Below are positions 1-8,359 of a stretch of DNA of 64,000 nt, piece by piece. The stretch spans positions 359,302-423,301 of the forward strand of contig NZ_JANUFD010000005.1 in the NCBI RefSeq assembly GCF_024807945.1. Reading direction: 5' to 3'. The notes beneath the pieces are model-generated. The model ran no database searches. It worked only from the letters and a program-made list of their open reading frames with translations, and had not been told where the DNA came from. The DNA is from Pseudomonas sp. JUb42. Its GTDB lineage: Bacteria; Pseudomonadota; Gammaproteobacteria; Pseudomonadales; Pseudomonadaceae. The translations under genes and the position numbers were made by a program. The number at the start of each line of letters is the position of its first letter. Position 1 is the stretch's first letter.

Positions 1-245
1 TCCGGGGTCAGCACGGCAATCCATTCGGTATTGCTGCGAGTAATCAGCTCCTTGACCAGGTCGGGATGCTCGAAATGCTGAGGCATCAGGCGAATCAGTC
101 CGATGTCGCAGCTGCGCCGCAGGGCGTCTTCGAGAGTACAGCTGTCAACCGCCCAACCGGCCAGTTTCAGGACGGGAATCAACTGGTGACAATTGTCGCA
201 AGGATCGACGATCAACAGGCGTCGCGATGTAGCCGCATCATGCAT
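1..245 (-). CDS. Partial VpsR-like sigma-54-dependent activator, N-terminal end
   Basis: The first 81 codons of a gene that continues off the left edge. Translation starts at an ATG at 245 and opens with a response-regulator-like fold (RRLLIVDPC...) without an obvious phospho-acceptor aspartate. It continues with a Cys-rich stretch and a segment ending TEWIAVLTP. From memory this resembles the N-terminal VpsR-type domain of enhancer-binding proteins (receiver-like, then AAA+, then Fis HTH) common in Pseudomonas. Only the first domain is visible, so the AAA+ and HTH parts are inferred. It is transcribed away from the small gene at 599. Confidence 0.6.
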   Translation of the reverse strand, partial: MHDAATSRRLLIVDPCDNCHQLIPVLKLAGWAVDSCTLEDALRRSCDIGLIRLMPQHFEHPDLVKELITRSNTEWIAVLTP

Positions 246-337
246 ATAGGTTCCTTGGCGCCAAATTGACCGGACATGAGTTATAAATCTTTTTAAAACA
301 GTGTCTTGGCGATTCCGAAATTTACATTAGCAAGTTT

Positions 338-368
338 TTGACACACCCTTGTACCGATTGACTATATG
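338..368 (+). promoter_or_regulatory. Candidate sigma-70 promoter in the 246-598 gap
   Basis: The 353-base gap between the left-edge regulator and the small gene at 599 is AT-rich near 280-370 and holds no convincing gene. A perfect TTGACA lies at 338-343. The best -10 candidates are ACTATA (361, 17-nt spacer) or TATATG (363, 19-nt spacer), neither ideal. Orientation fits the downstream gene. Only the consensus match supports it. Confidence 0.3.
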
Positions 369-598
369 AGCAAGACCGAAAAGTAATTAGGCCCGTCGTC
401 CTTATTAACGGGCGCTCTGAAATATCCGTCGGTTTTGACCTGGAGGGGTTGAAAGACGCGGCTTTGTAAAAAATCGGAAAAATTTTGTTTTTGTGTGTGA
501 CTCATGTACCGGTTGCCGTCATCAACACAAGTAACCAGCCGAGCGGTAGGCCCACCGACGGCGGACCTGAATTGATACGGGCACTTGAGGAATTGACC

Positions 599-865
599 AT
601 GAACGCCCCACTGCGCTTTAACGACGTACTCTTGATCGCTGGCAACGCTTTCAAACCTTTTCAATGCGTTGCCTGGGCTCCACAGGACGGTAACGGTGTA
701 CTCAACCTGACCGTCGTCGACCGCATGAGCGCCCGTATCGGCCGCAAACAGATCCCGAGCAGCGCTTACTCAGACAAGGCGCAACTGGCCAACTGGCTGG
801 AAGAGGCCCGTGCTGAAATCAGCAACGAAGGCTACGACCTGAAGCCTTGGACCATGCCGGCCTGA
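599..865 (+). CDS. Small conserved Pseudomonas protein of unknown function (88 aa)
   Basis: The open frame extends upstream to 485, but the ATG at 599 is preceded by a GAGG about ten bases upstream and begins the compact sequence MNAPLRFNDVLLIAGNAFKP, so it is the likely start. The 88-residue product is soluble with no signal peptide or membrane segment. It has a central VVDRMSARIGRKQIPSSAY segment and a C-terminal amphipathic helix ending in DLKPWTMPA. I recall similar short proteins in other pseudomonads but know no function. It is monocistronic and convergent with the chelatase vWA gene, with a REP-like repeat between them. Confidence 0.6.
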   Translation: MNAPLRFNDVLLIAGNAFKPFQCVAWAPQDGNGVLNLTVVDRMSARIGRKQIPSSAYSDKAQLANWLEEARAEISNEGYDLKPWTMPA

Positions 866-888
866 TCACTACCTGACTTGCTGAAAAC

Positions 889-961
889 TGTGGGGGCGGA
901 TTCATCCGCGAAGACGTCGGCAGATTCAATTCCGCCTTCGCGAATGAATTCGCTCCCACAG
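889..961. repeat. REP-like inverted repeat (GCGAATTCATTCGC type)
   Basis: Begins TGTGGG and ends CTCCCACA, with inner arms GCGGATTCATCCGCGAA and TTCGCGAATGAATTCGC, giving a long imperfect hairpin between convergent genes. The same core recurs at 44855-44946 and 51021-51108. Confidence 0.8.
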
Positions 962-980
962 ATTGCAAAACGTTCCTGCC

Positions 981-1583
981 CTACTCGTCTATCTGTTGAA
1001 TAATTTTTAAGTCATCTATCGCCTGATACCGCGCGTTCAATTGTGCCGCCAGTTGCCGCGCCCGCCCGAGACGAATAGGTCCCTGTTCAATATCGATCAG
1101 GCAGCACGGGCAGGCAAACTGCGGTAGCCCGGCAGTTTCCTTGATACGCCCATCCGTCAGCACCCAAACCCTCTGTACTTCATCCGGATAGCGCCGCGCA
1201 CGCCGCTGCAACCAATCGGCCGCCTGTTGCAGGGCCTCCGGCAGCGGAGTGCCGCCGCCCGCGCCGAGGCTGTCGAGCCAGGGTTGCAGCGCCCGGGAAG
1301 CCTTGTGCCCTTGATACTGCCAGCGGGCCTGGCTGCCACTGGCGGTGAGCAGGGCCAGCCGTGCGCGCTGGCGATAACCCTCATCGAACATCTGTGCCAG
1401 CAGTCCCTTGGCTTTGCTTAACGCCTGGGAGCGCCGGGTCGAGGCCGAGGCATCGACCACCAACAGCCAGATTTCCTGCGCACGACGGCTGCGGGGCTGA
1501 CGGATCAGCTCGTGGCGATAGCGCGGACGTCCGCGCAGCAAAGTCGGCACCCAGGCGATCGCGCCGCTCTCGCCCGCACGCAT
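981..1583 (-). CDS. chlD: vWA domain of ChlD-like chelatase subunit, probably made by -1 frameshift
   Basis: A von Willebrand factor A domain: the MIDAS motif DASAS is at residues 44-48, with the later conserved Thr in GGGTPLPEAL and the Asp in LTDGRIKE. This is the C-terminal half of a ChlD/BchD-type chelatase subunit, which partners CobN to insert cobalt into hydrogenobyrinic diamide. The ATG at 1583 has no good Shine-Dalgarno. The same frame stays open without a stop for 28 codons upstream to the heptamer A AAA AAG at the end of the ATPase gene. The natural product is therefore probably a 566-residue fusion covering 2680 down to 981 after a -1 frameshift. A separately initiated 200-residue vWA protein remains possible. 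It is the last gene of the riboswitch-controlled operon. Confidence 0.8.
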   Translation of the reverse strand: MRAGESGAIAWVPTLLRGRPRYRHELIRQPRSRRAQEIWLLVVDASASTRRSQALSKAKGLLAQMFDEGYRQRARLALLTASGSQARWQYQGHKASRALQPWLDSLGAGGGTPLPEALQQAADWLQRRARRYPDEVQRVWVLTDGRIKETAGLPQFACPCCLIDIEQGPIRLGRARQLAAQLNARYQAIDDLKIIQQIDE

Positions 1584-1625
1584 CGCCCCACGGCTACCGC
1601 CGTCCAGCTCTCCGGGCCTGGGCTG

Positions 1626-1673
1626 GGCATCCGCCGTCGAGGTTACAGGAGGACGGATGCCTAGGGCTTTTTT
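1626..1673 (-). promoter_or_regulatory. Predicted programmed -1 ribosomal frameshift signal
   Basis: Read on the minus strand, the codons CCA AAA AAG CCC TAG end the ATPase gene and contain the canonical slippery heptamer A AAA AAG (1673-1667). Five bases later a perfect 8-bp stem, GGCATCCG (1661-1654) with CGGATGCC (1633-1626), closes a 20-base loop. A -1 slip continues through GCC CTA GGC ATC into the vWA frame with no stop. The reconstructed frame of 1701 bases is exactly 567 codons. Slippery site, 5-base spacer and hairpin are the textbook arrangement. Confidence 0.8.
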
Positions 1674-2680
1674 GGCCAGCTCGGCACTTCAAGACGCTGA
1701 CCGGTGGCGATGGCCTGGGCGGGTAACTCGCCCCATTGACCCTGAGCATTGTCAGGTTTCTCGGCTGCCGCTTGATTATTCTGCGGGGCCGGTGTCTGGG
1801 AGTTTTGCTCATTGGCCTGGCTGTTACGCCGCCGATGACGCAGGGCAAACTCGGCCACGGCCTCGATATCCTGCTCTTCGATGGCCTGGGCGCCACGCCA
1901 CGCGGTATGAGCCCGGGCCGCGCGCAGCCAGACCAGATCGGCGCGCAAGCCATCGACACCGGCGGCAAAACAACGCTCGCTGATGGCCTGCAACGCGCGA
2001 TCGTCCAGCTCAATCTGCGCCAGCAACACGCGGGCCTGCTGGCAGCGTTGTTGCAGTTGCTCCTGCTGCGGCTGCCACTGTGCGCAGAAGCCTTGCGGGT
2101 CGCTGTCGAAATCCAGGCGGCGGCGGATGATCTGACTGCGTTCGGCCGGCAGGGTCTGCCCGCTCAGAGCGACGTTAAGACCGAAACGGTCGAGCAACTG
2201 CGGGCGCAATTCGCCCTCTTCCGGGTTCATGGTGCCGATCAGTACGAAACGCGCCGAATGACGGTGGGAAATACCGTCGCGCTCCACCAGATTGACGCCG
2301 CTGGCGGCCACATCAAGGAGCAGATCGACCAGATGATCGGCCAGCAGATTGACCTCATCCACATACAGCACGCCGCCATCGGCCTTGGCCAGTACGCCCG
2401 GCGAAAACTGCGCCCGGCCTTCGCCCAGGGCCGCGTCCAGATCCAGGGTGCCGACCAGTCGCTCCTCGGTGGCGCCCAGGGGCAAGGTGACGAACTGCCC
2501 GCTGGCCAGCAGATCGGCCAGGCCACGGGCCAGGGTCGACTTGGCCATGCCCCGTGGCCCCTCGATCAACACACCGCCGATCTTCGGGTCGATGGCGGTC
2601 AGGCACAGCGCCAGTTTCAGCTCATCGGCACCCACCACGGCGGCCAAAGGAAAATGCGGGATGTCGGCAATGCTTGTCAT
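1661..2680 (-). CDS. chlI: ChlI-like AAA+ chelatase ATPase (zero-frame product)
   Basis: An AAA+ ATPase of the magnesium/cobalt chelatase small-subunit type. The Walker A loop GPRGMAKST is at residues 41-49, the Walker B VLYVDEVNLL follows, then a conserved DRFGLNVALSG segment typical of the family. ATP hydrolysis drives the CobN chelatase. After about residue 285 the sequence becomes a Gln/Asn/Pro-rich linker, as found between the AAA+ and vWA domains of ChlD proteins. It stops at TAG (1663-1661) right after a frameshift signal, so the gene probably encodes both a 339-residue ChlI-like and a 566-residue ChlD-like subunit. Its ATG overlaps the cobN stop (TGATG), implying translational coupling. 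Confidence 0.88.
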   Translation of the reverse strand: MTSIADIPHFPLAAVVGADELKLALCLTAIDPKIGGVLIEGPRGMAKSTLARGLADLLASGQFVTLPLGATEERLVGTLDLDAALGEGRAQFSPGVLAKADGGVLYVDEVNLLADHLVDLLLDVAASGVNLVERDGISHRHSARFVLIGTMNPEEGELRPQLLDRFGLNVALSGQTLPAERSQIIRRRLDFDSDPQGFCAQWQPQQEQLQQRCQQARVLLAQIELDDRALQAISERCFAAGVDGLRADLVWLRAARAHTAWRGAQAIEEQDIEAVAEFALRHRRRNSQANEQNSQTPAPQNNQAAAEKPDNAQGQWGELPAQAIATGQRLEVPSWPKKP

Positions 2681-5600
2681 CAGTTCTCTTCTATATCCAG
2701 CAGCAGGTTTTCCAGCGTTTCCCGGTAATCCCCCGGCTCCTGCCAGAGCCCGCGCTGCTGGGCTTCGAGCATGCGTTCGGTCATGTCGCGCAGGGCGTCA
2801 GGGTTGTGCTGGCGAATGAACTCACGGGTCGAATCATCCAGCAAGTAAGCATCGGCCAGCAGCGCGTATTGGTGATCATCGATCAGCTCGGTGGTGGCGT
2901 CGAAGGCAAACAGGAAGTCCACCGTCGCTGCCATCTCGAACGCGCCCTTGTAGCCATGGCGCTTGACCCCTTCGATCCACTTGGGATTGGCCGCCCGCGA
3001 GCGTATGACCCGGTTCAGCTCTTCCTTGAGGGTACGCACTTTCGGCAGGTCCGGTTGGCTGTTGTCGCCGTGGTAACTGGCGACCTTGTGCCCACTCAGA
3101 CTCTCCACCGCCGCCAGCATGCCGCCCTGGAACTGGTAGTAATCGTTGGAATCGAGCAGGTCGTGTTCGCGATTATCCTGATTCTGCAACACCGCCTGGA
3201 CCTGGGACAGGCGCCGGGCAAAGCCCTCGCGGGCCGGTGTACCGTCATCGGCGGCGCCGTAGGCATAGGCGCCCCAGTTCAGATAAACCTCGGCCAGATC
3301 CTCGCGGCTCTGCCACAGGCGCCCGTCGATAGCGTTCTGCACGCCCGCGCCATAGGCGCCCGGCTTGGCCCCGAAGATGCGCCAACCCGCCTGCCGCGCC
3401 GCGTCATCGGCACTCAAGCCCTCGGCTTGCAGGTTGCGTCGCTCCTCACGAACCCTGGCGGCCAGGGGATTCATGTCATCCGGCTCATCCAGGGCCGCCA
3501 CCGCCTGCACCGCCGCGTCGAACAGGCGGATCAGGTTGGCGAAGGCATCGCGGAAGAAACCCGAGACCCGCAATGTCACGTCCACACGCGGCCGATCCAG
3601 CAGGCTCAGCGGCAGAATCTCGAAGTCATCAACCCGCTGGCTGCCCGTGGCCCATACCGGCCGCACGCCCATCAGGGCCATGGCCTGGGCGATGTCATCG
3701 CCACCGGTGCGCATGGTCGCCGTGCCCCAGACCGACAGGCCCAGTTGGCGCAGGTAGTCGCCATGATCCTGCAGATGCCGCTCCAGCAACAGGTTGGCCG
3801 ACTGGAAACCGATGCGCCAGGCCGTGGTGGTGGGCAGGTTGCGCACGTCCACGGAAAAGAAGTTGCGCCCGGTGGGCAGTACGTCCAGACGCCCGCGACT
3901 CGGCGCACCACTTGGGCCTGCAGGGACGAAACGGCCGCTCAAGGCGTCCAGCAGGCCCTGCATCTCCGCCGGACCGCAGGCATCCAGACGCGGTGCCACT
4001 TGTTCACGCAGGCTCTGCAAAATCAGGCGCAGGTCCTCATGCGCCGGCAAATCGTTCAAGTCGTGCTGCAACAGCACCCGCTCGATCAGGGCACTGGCAA
4101 ACAGCTCCAGACGTTCGCGGGTATCGCCGGCGCTGCGCCAGACCTGGTCCGTGACAGACAGCAGCGCTTGCGGACGCGGGCCCGTCCAGGGCTCGGCCAA
4201 CTCGCAGTCCAGAGGATCGAAGCCCAGCTCGAAGGCCCTGGCCAATGCCCGCAGCAAACTCGACTGGGCGCCACGGCCGTCGCCACGGGGAATGCGCAGC
4301 AAGGCCAGCAAGGTATCGATGCGCAGACGGCCCTCGGGCGACTCGCCGAATACATGCAGGCCGTCACGAATCTGCGATTCCTTGAGGTCGCACAGGTAAG
4401 TGTCCAGGCGCGGCAGCCAGATCGCTGCGTCGGCCTGATCGTCGAGGTTGTCGTCCAATGCCAGTTCGCGGTCCAGATGGCTGTCGCGCACCAGTTTGAG
4501 GATGTCCCGTTGCAGCTCCTGGGCGCGGCGCGGGTCGAGCAGTTGCGCGTCGTAATACTCGTCGGCCAGCAGCTCCAGATCGCGCAGCGGGCCATAGGTC
4601 TCGGCGCGGGTCAGGGGCGGCATCAGGTGATCAATGATCACCGCCTGTGTACGGCGCTTGGCCTGGGCGCCCTCCCCCGGATCATTGACGATGAAGGGAT
4701 AGATATTGGGCATCGCACCGAGAACCGCGTCGGGCCAGCACTGCTCAGACAGGCCGACGCCCTTGCCCGGCAGCCACTCCAGATTGCCGTGCTTGCCGAC
4801 GTGAATCAGCGCGTGGGCACTATAGGCCTTGCGCAGCCAGAAGTAGAACGCCAGGTAACCGTGGGGCGGCACCAGGTCCGGGTCGTGATAGACCGCGCTG
4901 GCATCGACCTGATAACCCCGGGCCGGTTGAATGCCGACGAAAGTCAGGCCAAAGCGCAGCCCGGCAATCATCATGCGTCCGCCACGAAACATCGGATCGG
5001 CCTCAGGGCTGCCCCAGCGCTCGTTCACGGACAGGCGATTGGCCTCGGGCAGCGCGTTGAACTGAGTCAGATACTCGTCCAGGGCCATGCTCTGGTGGCA
5101 GGGGCGCTGATCGAGATTGTCCAGATCGTTGCTGACCCCGCCCAGCAATTGCTGGATCAGCTCGGTGCCGGAACCGGGCAACTCCGTCGCCAGGGGATAA
5201 CCTTCGACCTGCAAGGCCCGCAGGATATTCAGCGCTGCGGCCGGGGTGTCCAGGCCAACACCGTTACCGATACGACCATCGCGGGTCGGGTAATTGGCCA
5301 GAATCAGGGCGACGCGCTTGTCCGCATTGTTCAGGCGCCCGAGCAGAATCCAGCGCCGCGCCAGTTCGGCGACAAAGTCCATGCGTTCCGGTTGCGCGCG
5401 GTAGCAGACCACATCGCTCTGGCTGCGCTCACTGCGCCAGGCCAGGTCCTTGAAGCTGATCGGCCGGCTGATGATGCGCCCGTCCAGTTCCGGCAGGGCA
5501 ATGTGCATGGCCAAGTCCCGTGAACCCAGGCCCTGCTCACTGGCCGCCCACGCTGTTTCGTTGTCCTGGGCGCAGATGGCCTGGATCACCGGGATATTGC

Positions 5601-6447
5601 GGCGGAACGGCCGCAGATGCGGCGCCTCGGGGCTGGACTGGGCGAAACCAGTGGTATTGAGGATCAATTCGGCGTCGACCTGATCCAGCAAATCCTCCAC
5701 CACGCTCAGGCAGCCCGGTTCCTTGAGACTGGCAACGGCCATGGGCAGCGGATTGAGGCCCTGGGCCTGCAAGCGCTGGCAGAACACGTCGATAAACGCC
5801 GTATTGGCCGCCTGCAGGTGGGAGCGATAGAACAACAGGCCCACCACCGGCTGATCGGCCTGCCAGTCACCCTGCCAGTCCGCCAGCTCGGCACTGCCCA
5901 GGCGCGGATGGTAGATCGCCGTGCGCGGCAGGCTGACCGGCTCGGACCAGGGATAATCCCGGCCGAGCCAGCGACTGGCCATGAATTGATACAGCTGCAG
6001 GGCATTGTGTCGACCGCCCTGGCGCAGGAAGTGCCAGAGGCGTTCGGCATCGGCGGCAGGCACGGTGCTCAGGTCGCTGAGTTCCGGGTCCGGACGGTCG
6101 TCGCCGGGGACCATGATCACCTGCACACCGCGCCCGGCCAGCTCCACCAGACGTTCGACGCCGTAACGCCAGTAGCCGACGCCGCCGTGCAGGGAAATCA
6201 GGATGACCTTGGCGTGGCGCAGCACCTCGTCGACATACAGGTCGACGGACGCGTGATTCTGCACCTGCATCGGGTTGGCCAGGCGCAGGCTCGGGTAATC
6301 GTCGGGCAACTGCTGCGCGGTTTCCGCCAGCAACGCCAGATGGGAGTCGCCGCTGCAGAGAATCACCAACTCGGCCGGGGTCTGGCCCAGGTCGGCAATG
6401 CTGTCATCGGGGACAAAGCCGCCGGGCTGGGTTCTCAGCAGGTGCAT
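2680..6447 (-). CDS. cobN: Cobaltochelatase large subunit CobN
   Basis: The 1255-residue length and sequence match the CobN/BchH family, the catalytic subunit that inserts Co(II) into hydrogenobyrinic acid a,c-diamide in the aerobic B12 pathway. The family motif with HVGKHGNLEWLPGKG lies near residues 546-560, followed by the conserved IYPFIVNDPGEG. The gene starts three bases after the cobW stop and its stop overlaps the ATG of the chelatase ATPase gene, giving a tight cobW-cobN-chlI/D operon. No cobS/cobT-type genes occur here, which fits a CobN served by ChlI/ChlD-like partners. Confidence 0.95.
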   Translation of the reverse strand: MHLLRTQPGGFVPDDSIADLGQTPAELVILCSGDSHLALLAETAQQLPDDYPSLRLANPMQVQNHASVDLYVDEVLRHAKVILISLHGGVGYWRYGVERLVELAGRGVQVIMVPGDDRPDPELSDLSTVPAADAERLWHFLRQGGRHNALQLYQFMASRWLGRDYPWSEPVSLPRTAIYHPRLGSAELADWQGDWQADQPVVGLLFYRSHLQAANTAFIDVFCQRLQAQGLNPLPMAVASLKEPGCLSVVEDLLDQVDAELILNTTGFAQSSPEAPHLRPFRRNIPVIQAICAQDNETAWAASEQGLGSRDLAMHIALPELDGRIISRPISFKDLAWRSERSQSDVVCYRAQPERMDFVAELARRWILLGRLNNADKRVALILANYPTRDGRIGNGVGLDTPAAALNILRALQVEGYPLATELPGSGTELIQQLLGGVSNDLDNLDQRPCHQSMALDEYLTQFNALPEANRLSVNERWGSPEADPMFRGGRMMIAGLRFGLTFVGIQPARGYQVDASAVYHDPDLVPPHGYLAFYFWLRKAYSAHALIHVGKHGNLEWLPGKGVGLSEQCWPDAVLGAMPNIYPFIVNDPGEGAQAKRRTQAVIIDHLMPPLTRAETYGPLRDLELLADEYYDAQLLDPRRAQELQRDILKLVRDSHLDRELALDDNLDDQADAAIWLPRLDTYLCDLKESQIRDGLHVFGESPEGRLRIDTLLALLRIPRGDGRGAQSSLLRALARAFELGFDPLDCELAEPWTGPRPQALLSVTDQVWRSAGDTRERLELFASALIERVLLQHDLNDLPAHEDLRLILQSLREQVAPRLDACGPAEMQGLLDALSGRFVPAGPSGAPSRGRLDVLPTGRNFFSVDVRNLPTTTAWRIGFQSANLLLERHLQDHGDYLRQLGLSVWGTATMRTGGDDIAQAMALMGVRPVWATGSQRVDDFEILPLSLLDRPRVDVTLRVSGFFRDAFANLIRLFDAAVQAVAALDEPDDMNPLAARVREERRNLQAEGLSADDAARQAGWRIFGAKPGAYGAGVQNAIDGRLWQSREDLAEVYLNWGAYAYGAADDGTPAREGFARRLSQVQAVLQNQDNREHDLLDSNDYYQFQGGMLAAVESLSGHKVASYHGDNSQPDLPKVRTLKEELNRVIRSRAANPKWIEGVKRHGYKGAFEMAATVDFLFAFDATTELIDDHQYALLADAYLLDDSTREFIRQHNPDALRDMTERMLEAQQRGLWQEPGDYRETLENLLLDIEEN

Positions 6448-6450
6448 GGA

Positions 6451-7515
6451 TCAGCCTGCGATGGCAGCGCGCAAGGCGGCTTCGAGGACCACGGCATCCA
6501 GTTCCTGGCCGATCAGCACCAAATTGGTCGCGCGCTCTTCGTCAGCAGCCCAGGCACGGTCGAAATGCTTGTCGAAACGGCTACCAACGCCCTGGATCAG
6601 CAGGCGCATCGGCTTGCCGGGAATGGCGGCGAAGCCCTTGACCCGCAGAATGCCGTGCTGCACCACCAGTTGGTTCAGGGCCGCAAGCAGTTGCGCTTCG
6701 TTGGCCTCGGGCAGCTTGATCGAGATCGAATCGAAGGCGTCATGGTCGTGATCGTCATGATCGTCGCCTTCGTGATGATCGTGGTGAGTCTTGCGCCCGT
6801 CGATATGCACTTCGGATTCGGCTTCCAGGCCCAGCAAAACGTTGAGCGGCAGGCGCCCGCTGCTGGCTTCGATAACCTTGACTGCTGGCGGTAGCTCTTG
6901 CGAGACCTCGGCACGCACCGCAGCCAGGCCTTCGGCGTCGATCATGTCGGCCTTGTTGAGGATCACCAGGTCGGCGCTGGCCAGTTGGTCGGCGAACAGC
7001 TCGTGCAGCGGCGACTCGTGATCCAGGTTCGGATCAAGCTTGCGCTGGGCATCGACCTGATCCGGGAAGGCGGCAAAGGTGCCGGCCAGCACAGCCGGGC
7101 TGTCGACCACGGTGATCACCGCGTCGACGGTGCAGGCATTGCGAATTTCCGGCCACTGGAAGGCTTGCACCAGAGGCTTGGGCAGGGCCAGGCCCGAGGT
7201 TTCGATGAGGATATGGTCCAGGTCGCCGCGACGGGCAACCAGCTCGCGCATCACCGGGAAGAACTCTTCCTGCACGGTGCAGCACAGGCAGCCGTTGGCC
7301 AGCTCGTAGACGCGACCATTGGCTTCTTCTTCGGTGCAACCGATGCTGCACTGCTTGAGGATTTCGCCGTCGATGCCCAGTTCGCCGAACTCGTTGACGA
7401 TCACAGCAATGCGACGTCCTTCGGCGTTATCGAGCATGTGCCGCAACAGGGTGGTCTTGCCCGAGCCAAGGAAGCCGGTGACGATGGTGACGGGGAGTTT
7501 GGCCAGTGTTTTCAT
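6451..7515 (-). CDS. cobW: CobW GTPase of cobalamin biosynthesis
   Basis: A G3E-family P-loop GTPase of 354 residues. The Walker A GFLGSGKTT is at residues 14-22, the metal-binding CLCC motif at 76-79, the switch-like LIETSGLALP follows and the guanine motif is NKAD. A His/Asp-rich loop (HHDHHEGDDHDDHDHD) near residues 240-260 precedes the C-terminal CobW_C domain, which fits a metallochaperone that delivers cobalt to CobN. It is the first gene of the operon, with AAGGGC about six bases before the ATG and a cobalamin riboswitch about 100 bases upstream. Confidence 0.95.
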   Translation of the reverse strand: MKTLAKLPVTIVTGFLGSGKTTLLRHMLDNAEGRRIAVIVNEFGELGIDGEILKQCSIGCTEEEANGRVYELANGCLCCTVQEEFFPVMRELVARRGDLDHILIETSGLALPKPLVQAFQWPEIRNACTVDAVITVVDSPAVLAGTFAAFPDQVDAQRKLDPNLDHESPLHELFADQLASADLVILNKADMIDAEGLAAVRAEVSQELPPAVKVIEASSGRLPLNVLLGLEAESEVHIDGRKTHHDHHEGDDHDDHDHDAFDSISIKLPEANEAQLLAALNQLVVQHGILRVKGFAAIPGKPMRLLIQGVGSRFDKHFDRAWAADEERATNLVLIGQELDAVVLEAALRAAIAG

Positions 7516-7621
7516 CGGATGCCCTTTGGCAAAGCGGCGGGCAAGCAGGACGAGAACCGACGGCCTGCGCGCGTGGTTCGATTCGCCACCGGATCACCCC
7601 GCCCGGTTGTAGTGAGAATTT

Positions 7622-7818
7622 CGCGAGGCAGGTCTCCTGGCTTACGGCGGCGCGTCGCTTGCTTTGCGACGGGCATTCAGCGCGCCTTCCCGCTTGCGCA
7701 GTGGCTATGCGATGAATATGACCGTTTACAGTTGCGGGGGCAGCCGCGGAGTAGCACCGCGTTCCCTTCTTAGCCCTGACCGCCGTTTGCAGGCCATGTC
7801 AGGGAACCTCGAACCGGC
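7622..7818 (-). ncRNA. Cobalamin (B12) riboswitch upstream of cobW
   Basis: Read on the minus strand, the region has the B12-box GCCAGGAGACCTGCC (7641-7627). Upstream are the hallmark core segments AAGAAGGGAACGCGGTGC and CGGCTGCCCCCGCAACTGT. Adenosylcobalamin binding to such RNAs represses downstream B12 genes. The aptamer ends about 110 bases before the cobW ATG, leaving a G+C-rich expression platform at about 7520-7622. I saw no clear terminator with a U-run there, so control may be at translation initiation. The outer boundaries are approximate. Confidence 0.9.
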
Positions 7819-7933
7819 AAGGCTACGCAGTGGTCGGCGGCAGGTCAATGTCTGGCGCCTGCCACCTCGAAATTGACGATACAAGGCGCAGCATGGTCTC
7901 CTCCCGGCCTGCCTGACGATCGAGGACGCTACC

Positions 7934-8359
7934 GTGAATCCACCCGCACACACCCTGGTGATTGGCCTCGGCTGCAAAAGCGGCTGCTCCACCGACACCC
8001 TGCTGGAACTGATCGAACAACAGCTCAAGGCCTACGGCACGGACCTCTCGGCCATCGACGCCCTGACCTCCATCGAACACAAACGCGCCGAGCCCGGCCT
8101 GCTGGAACTGGCCGAGCGCCTGGAAAAACCCCTGGTCTTGTTCAATGTCCTGCACCTGTCGGCGTTCGAGCGCCAGCTCAGCCATCGCTCCCAGGCGTCC
8201 TTCGACAGCACCGGCTGCTGGGGCGTGGCCGAAAGCGCGGCCCTGGCGCTGGCGGTACAGCTGGGCGGCGGCAATACCGGGCTGCTGATCAAGCGCCAGA
8301 ACAACGCCGAAGCCACCTTTGCCCTGGCCGGCAGCACTGCTCATCCGGAGAATCCATGA
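7934..8359 (+). CDS. cobE: CobE (CbiG C-terminal-like) cobalamin biosynthesis protein
   Basis: A 141-residue protein of the CobE/GbiG C-terminal family. It has the N-terminal VIGLGCKSGCSTDTLLELIE segment, a Glu-rich middle and the late GNTGLLIKRQN segment. The role of CobE in the aerobic pathway is not firmly assigned; it may handle precorrin-5-stage intermediates. The start is a GTG with GAGG about nine bases upstream. Its TGA overlaps the cobM ATG (ATGA), so the two are coupled. It is divergent from the riboswitch-controlled cobW operon and shares the 418-base intergenic region with it. Confidence 0.85.
   Translation: MNPPAHTLVIGLGCKSGCSTDTLLELIEQQLKAYGTDLSAIDALTSIEHKRAEPGLLELAERLEKPLVLFNVLHLSAFERQLSHRSQASFDSTGCWGVAESAALALAVQLGGGNTGLLIKRQNNAEATFALAGSTAHPENP

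Noticed and set aside
485..598. Upstream extension of the small gene at 599
   Set aside because: No ribosome site at 485; the ATG at 599 has one and starts a compact protein.
1584..1666. Separate start for the vWA gene
   Set aside because: No in-frame ATG or GTG with a good ribosome site lies here, which supports the frameshift reading instead.
2554..5523. A 989-codon open frame on the plus strand opposite cobN
   Set aside because: It is the antisense of a high-G+C gene with clear CobN motifs; its translation is low-complexity Gln/Arg/Ala with no domain.
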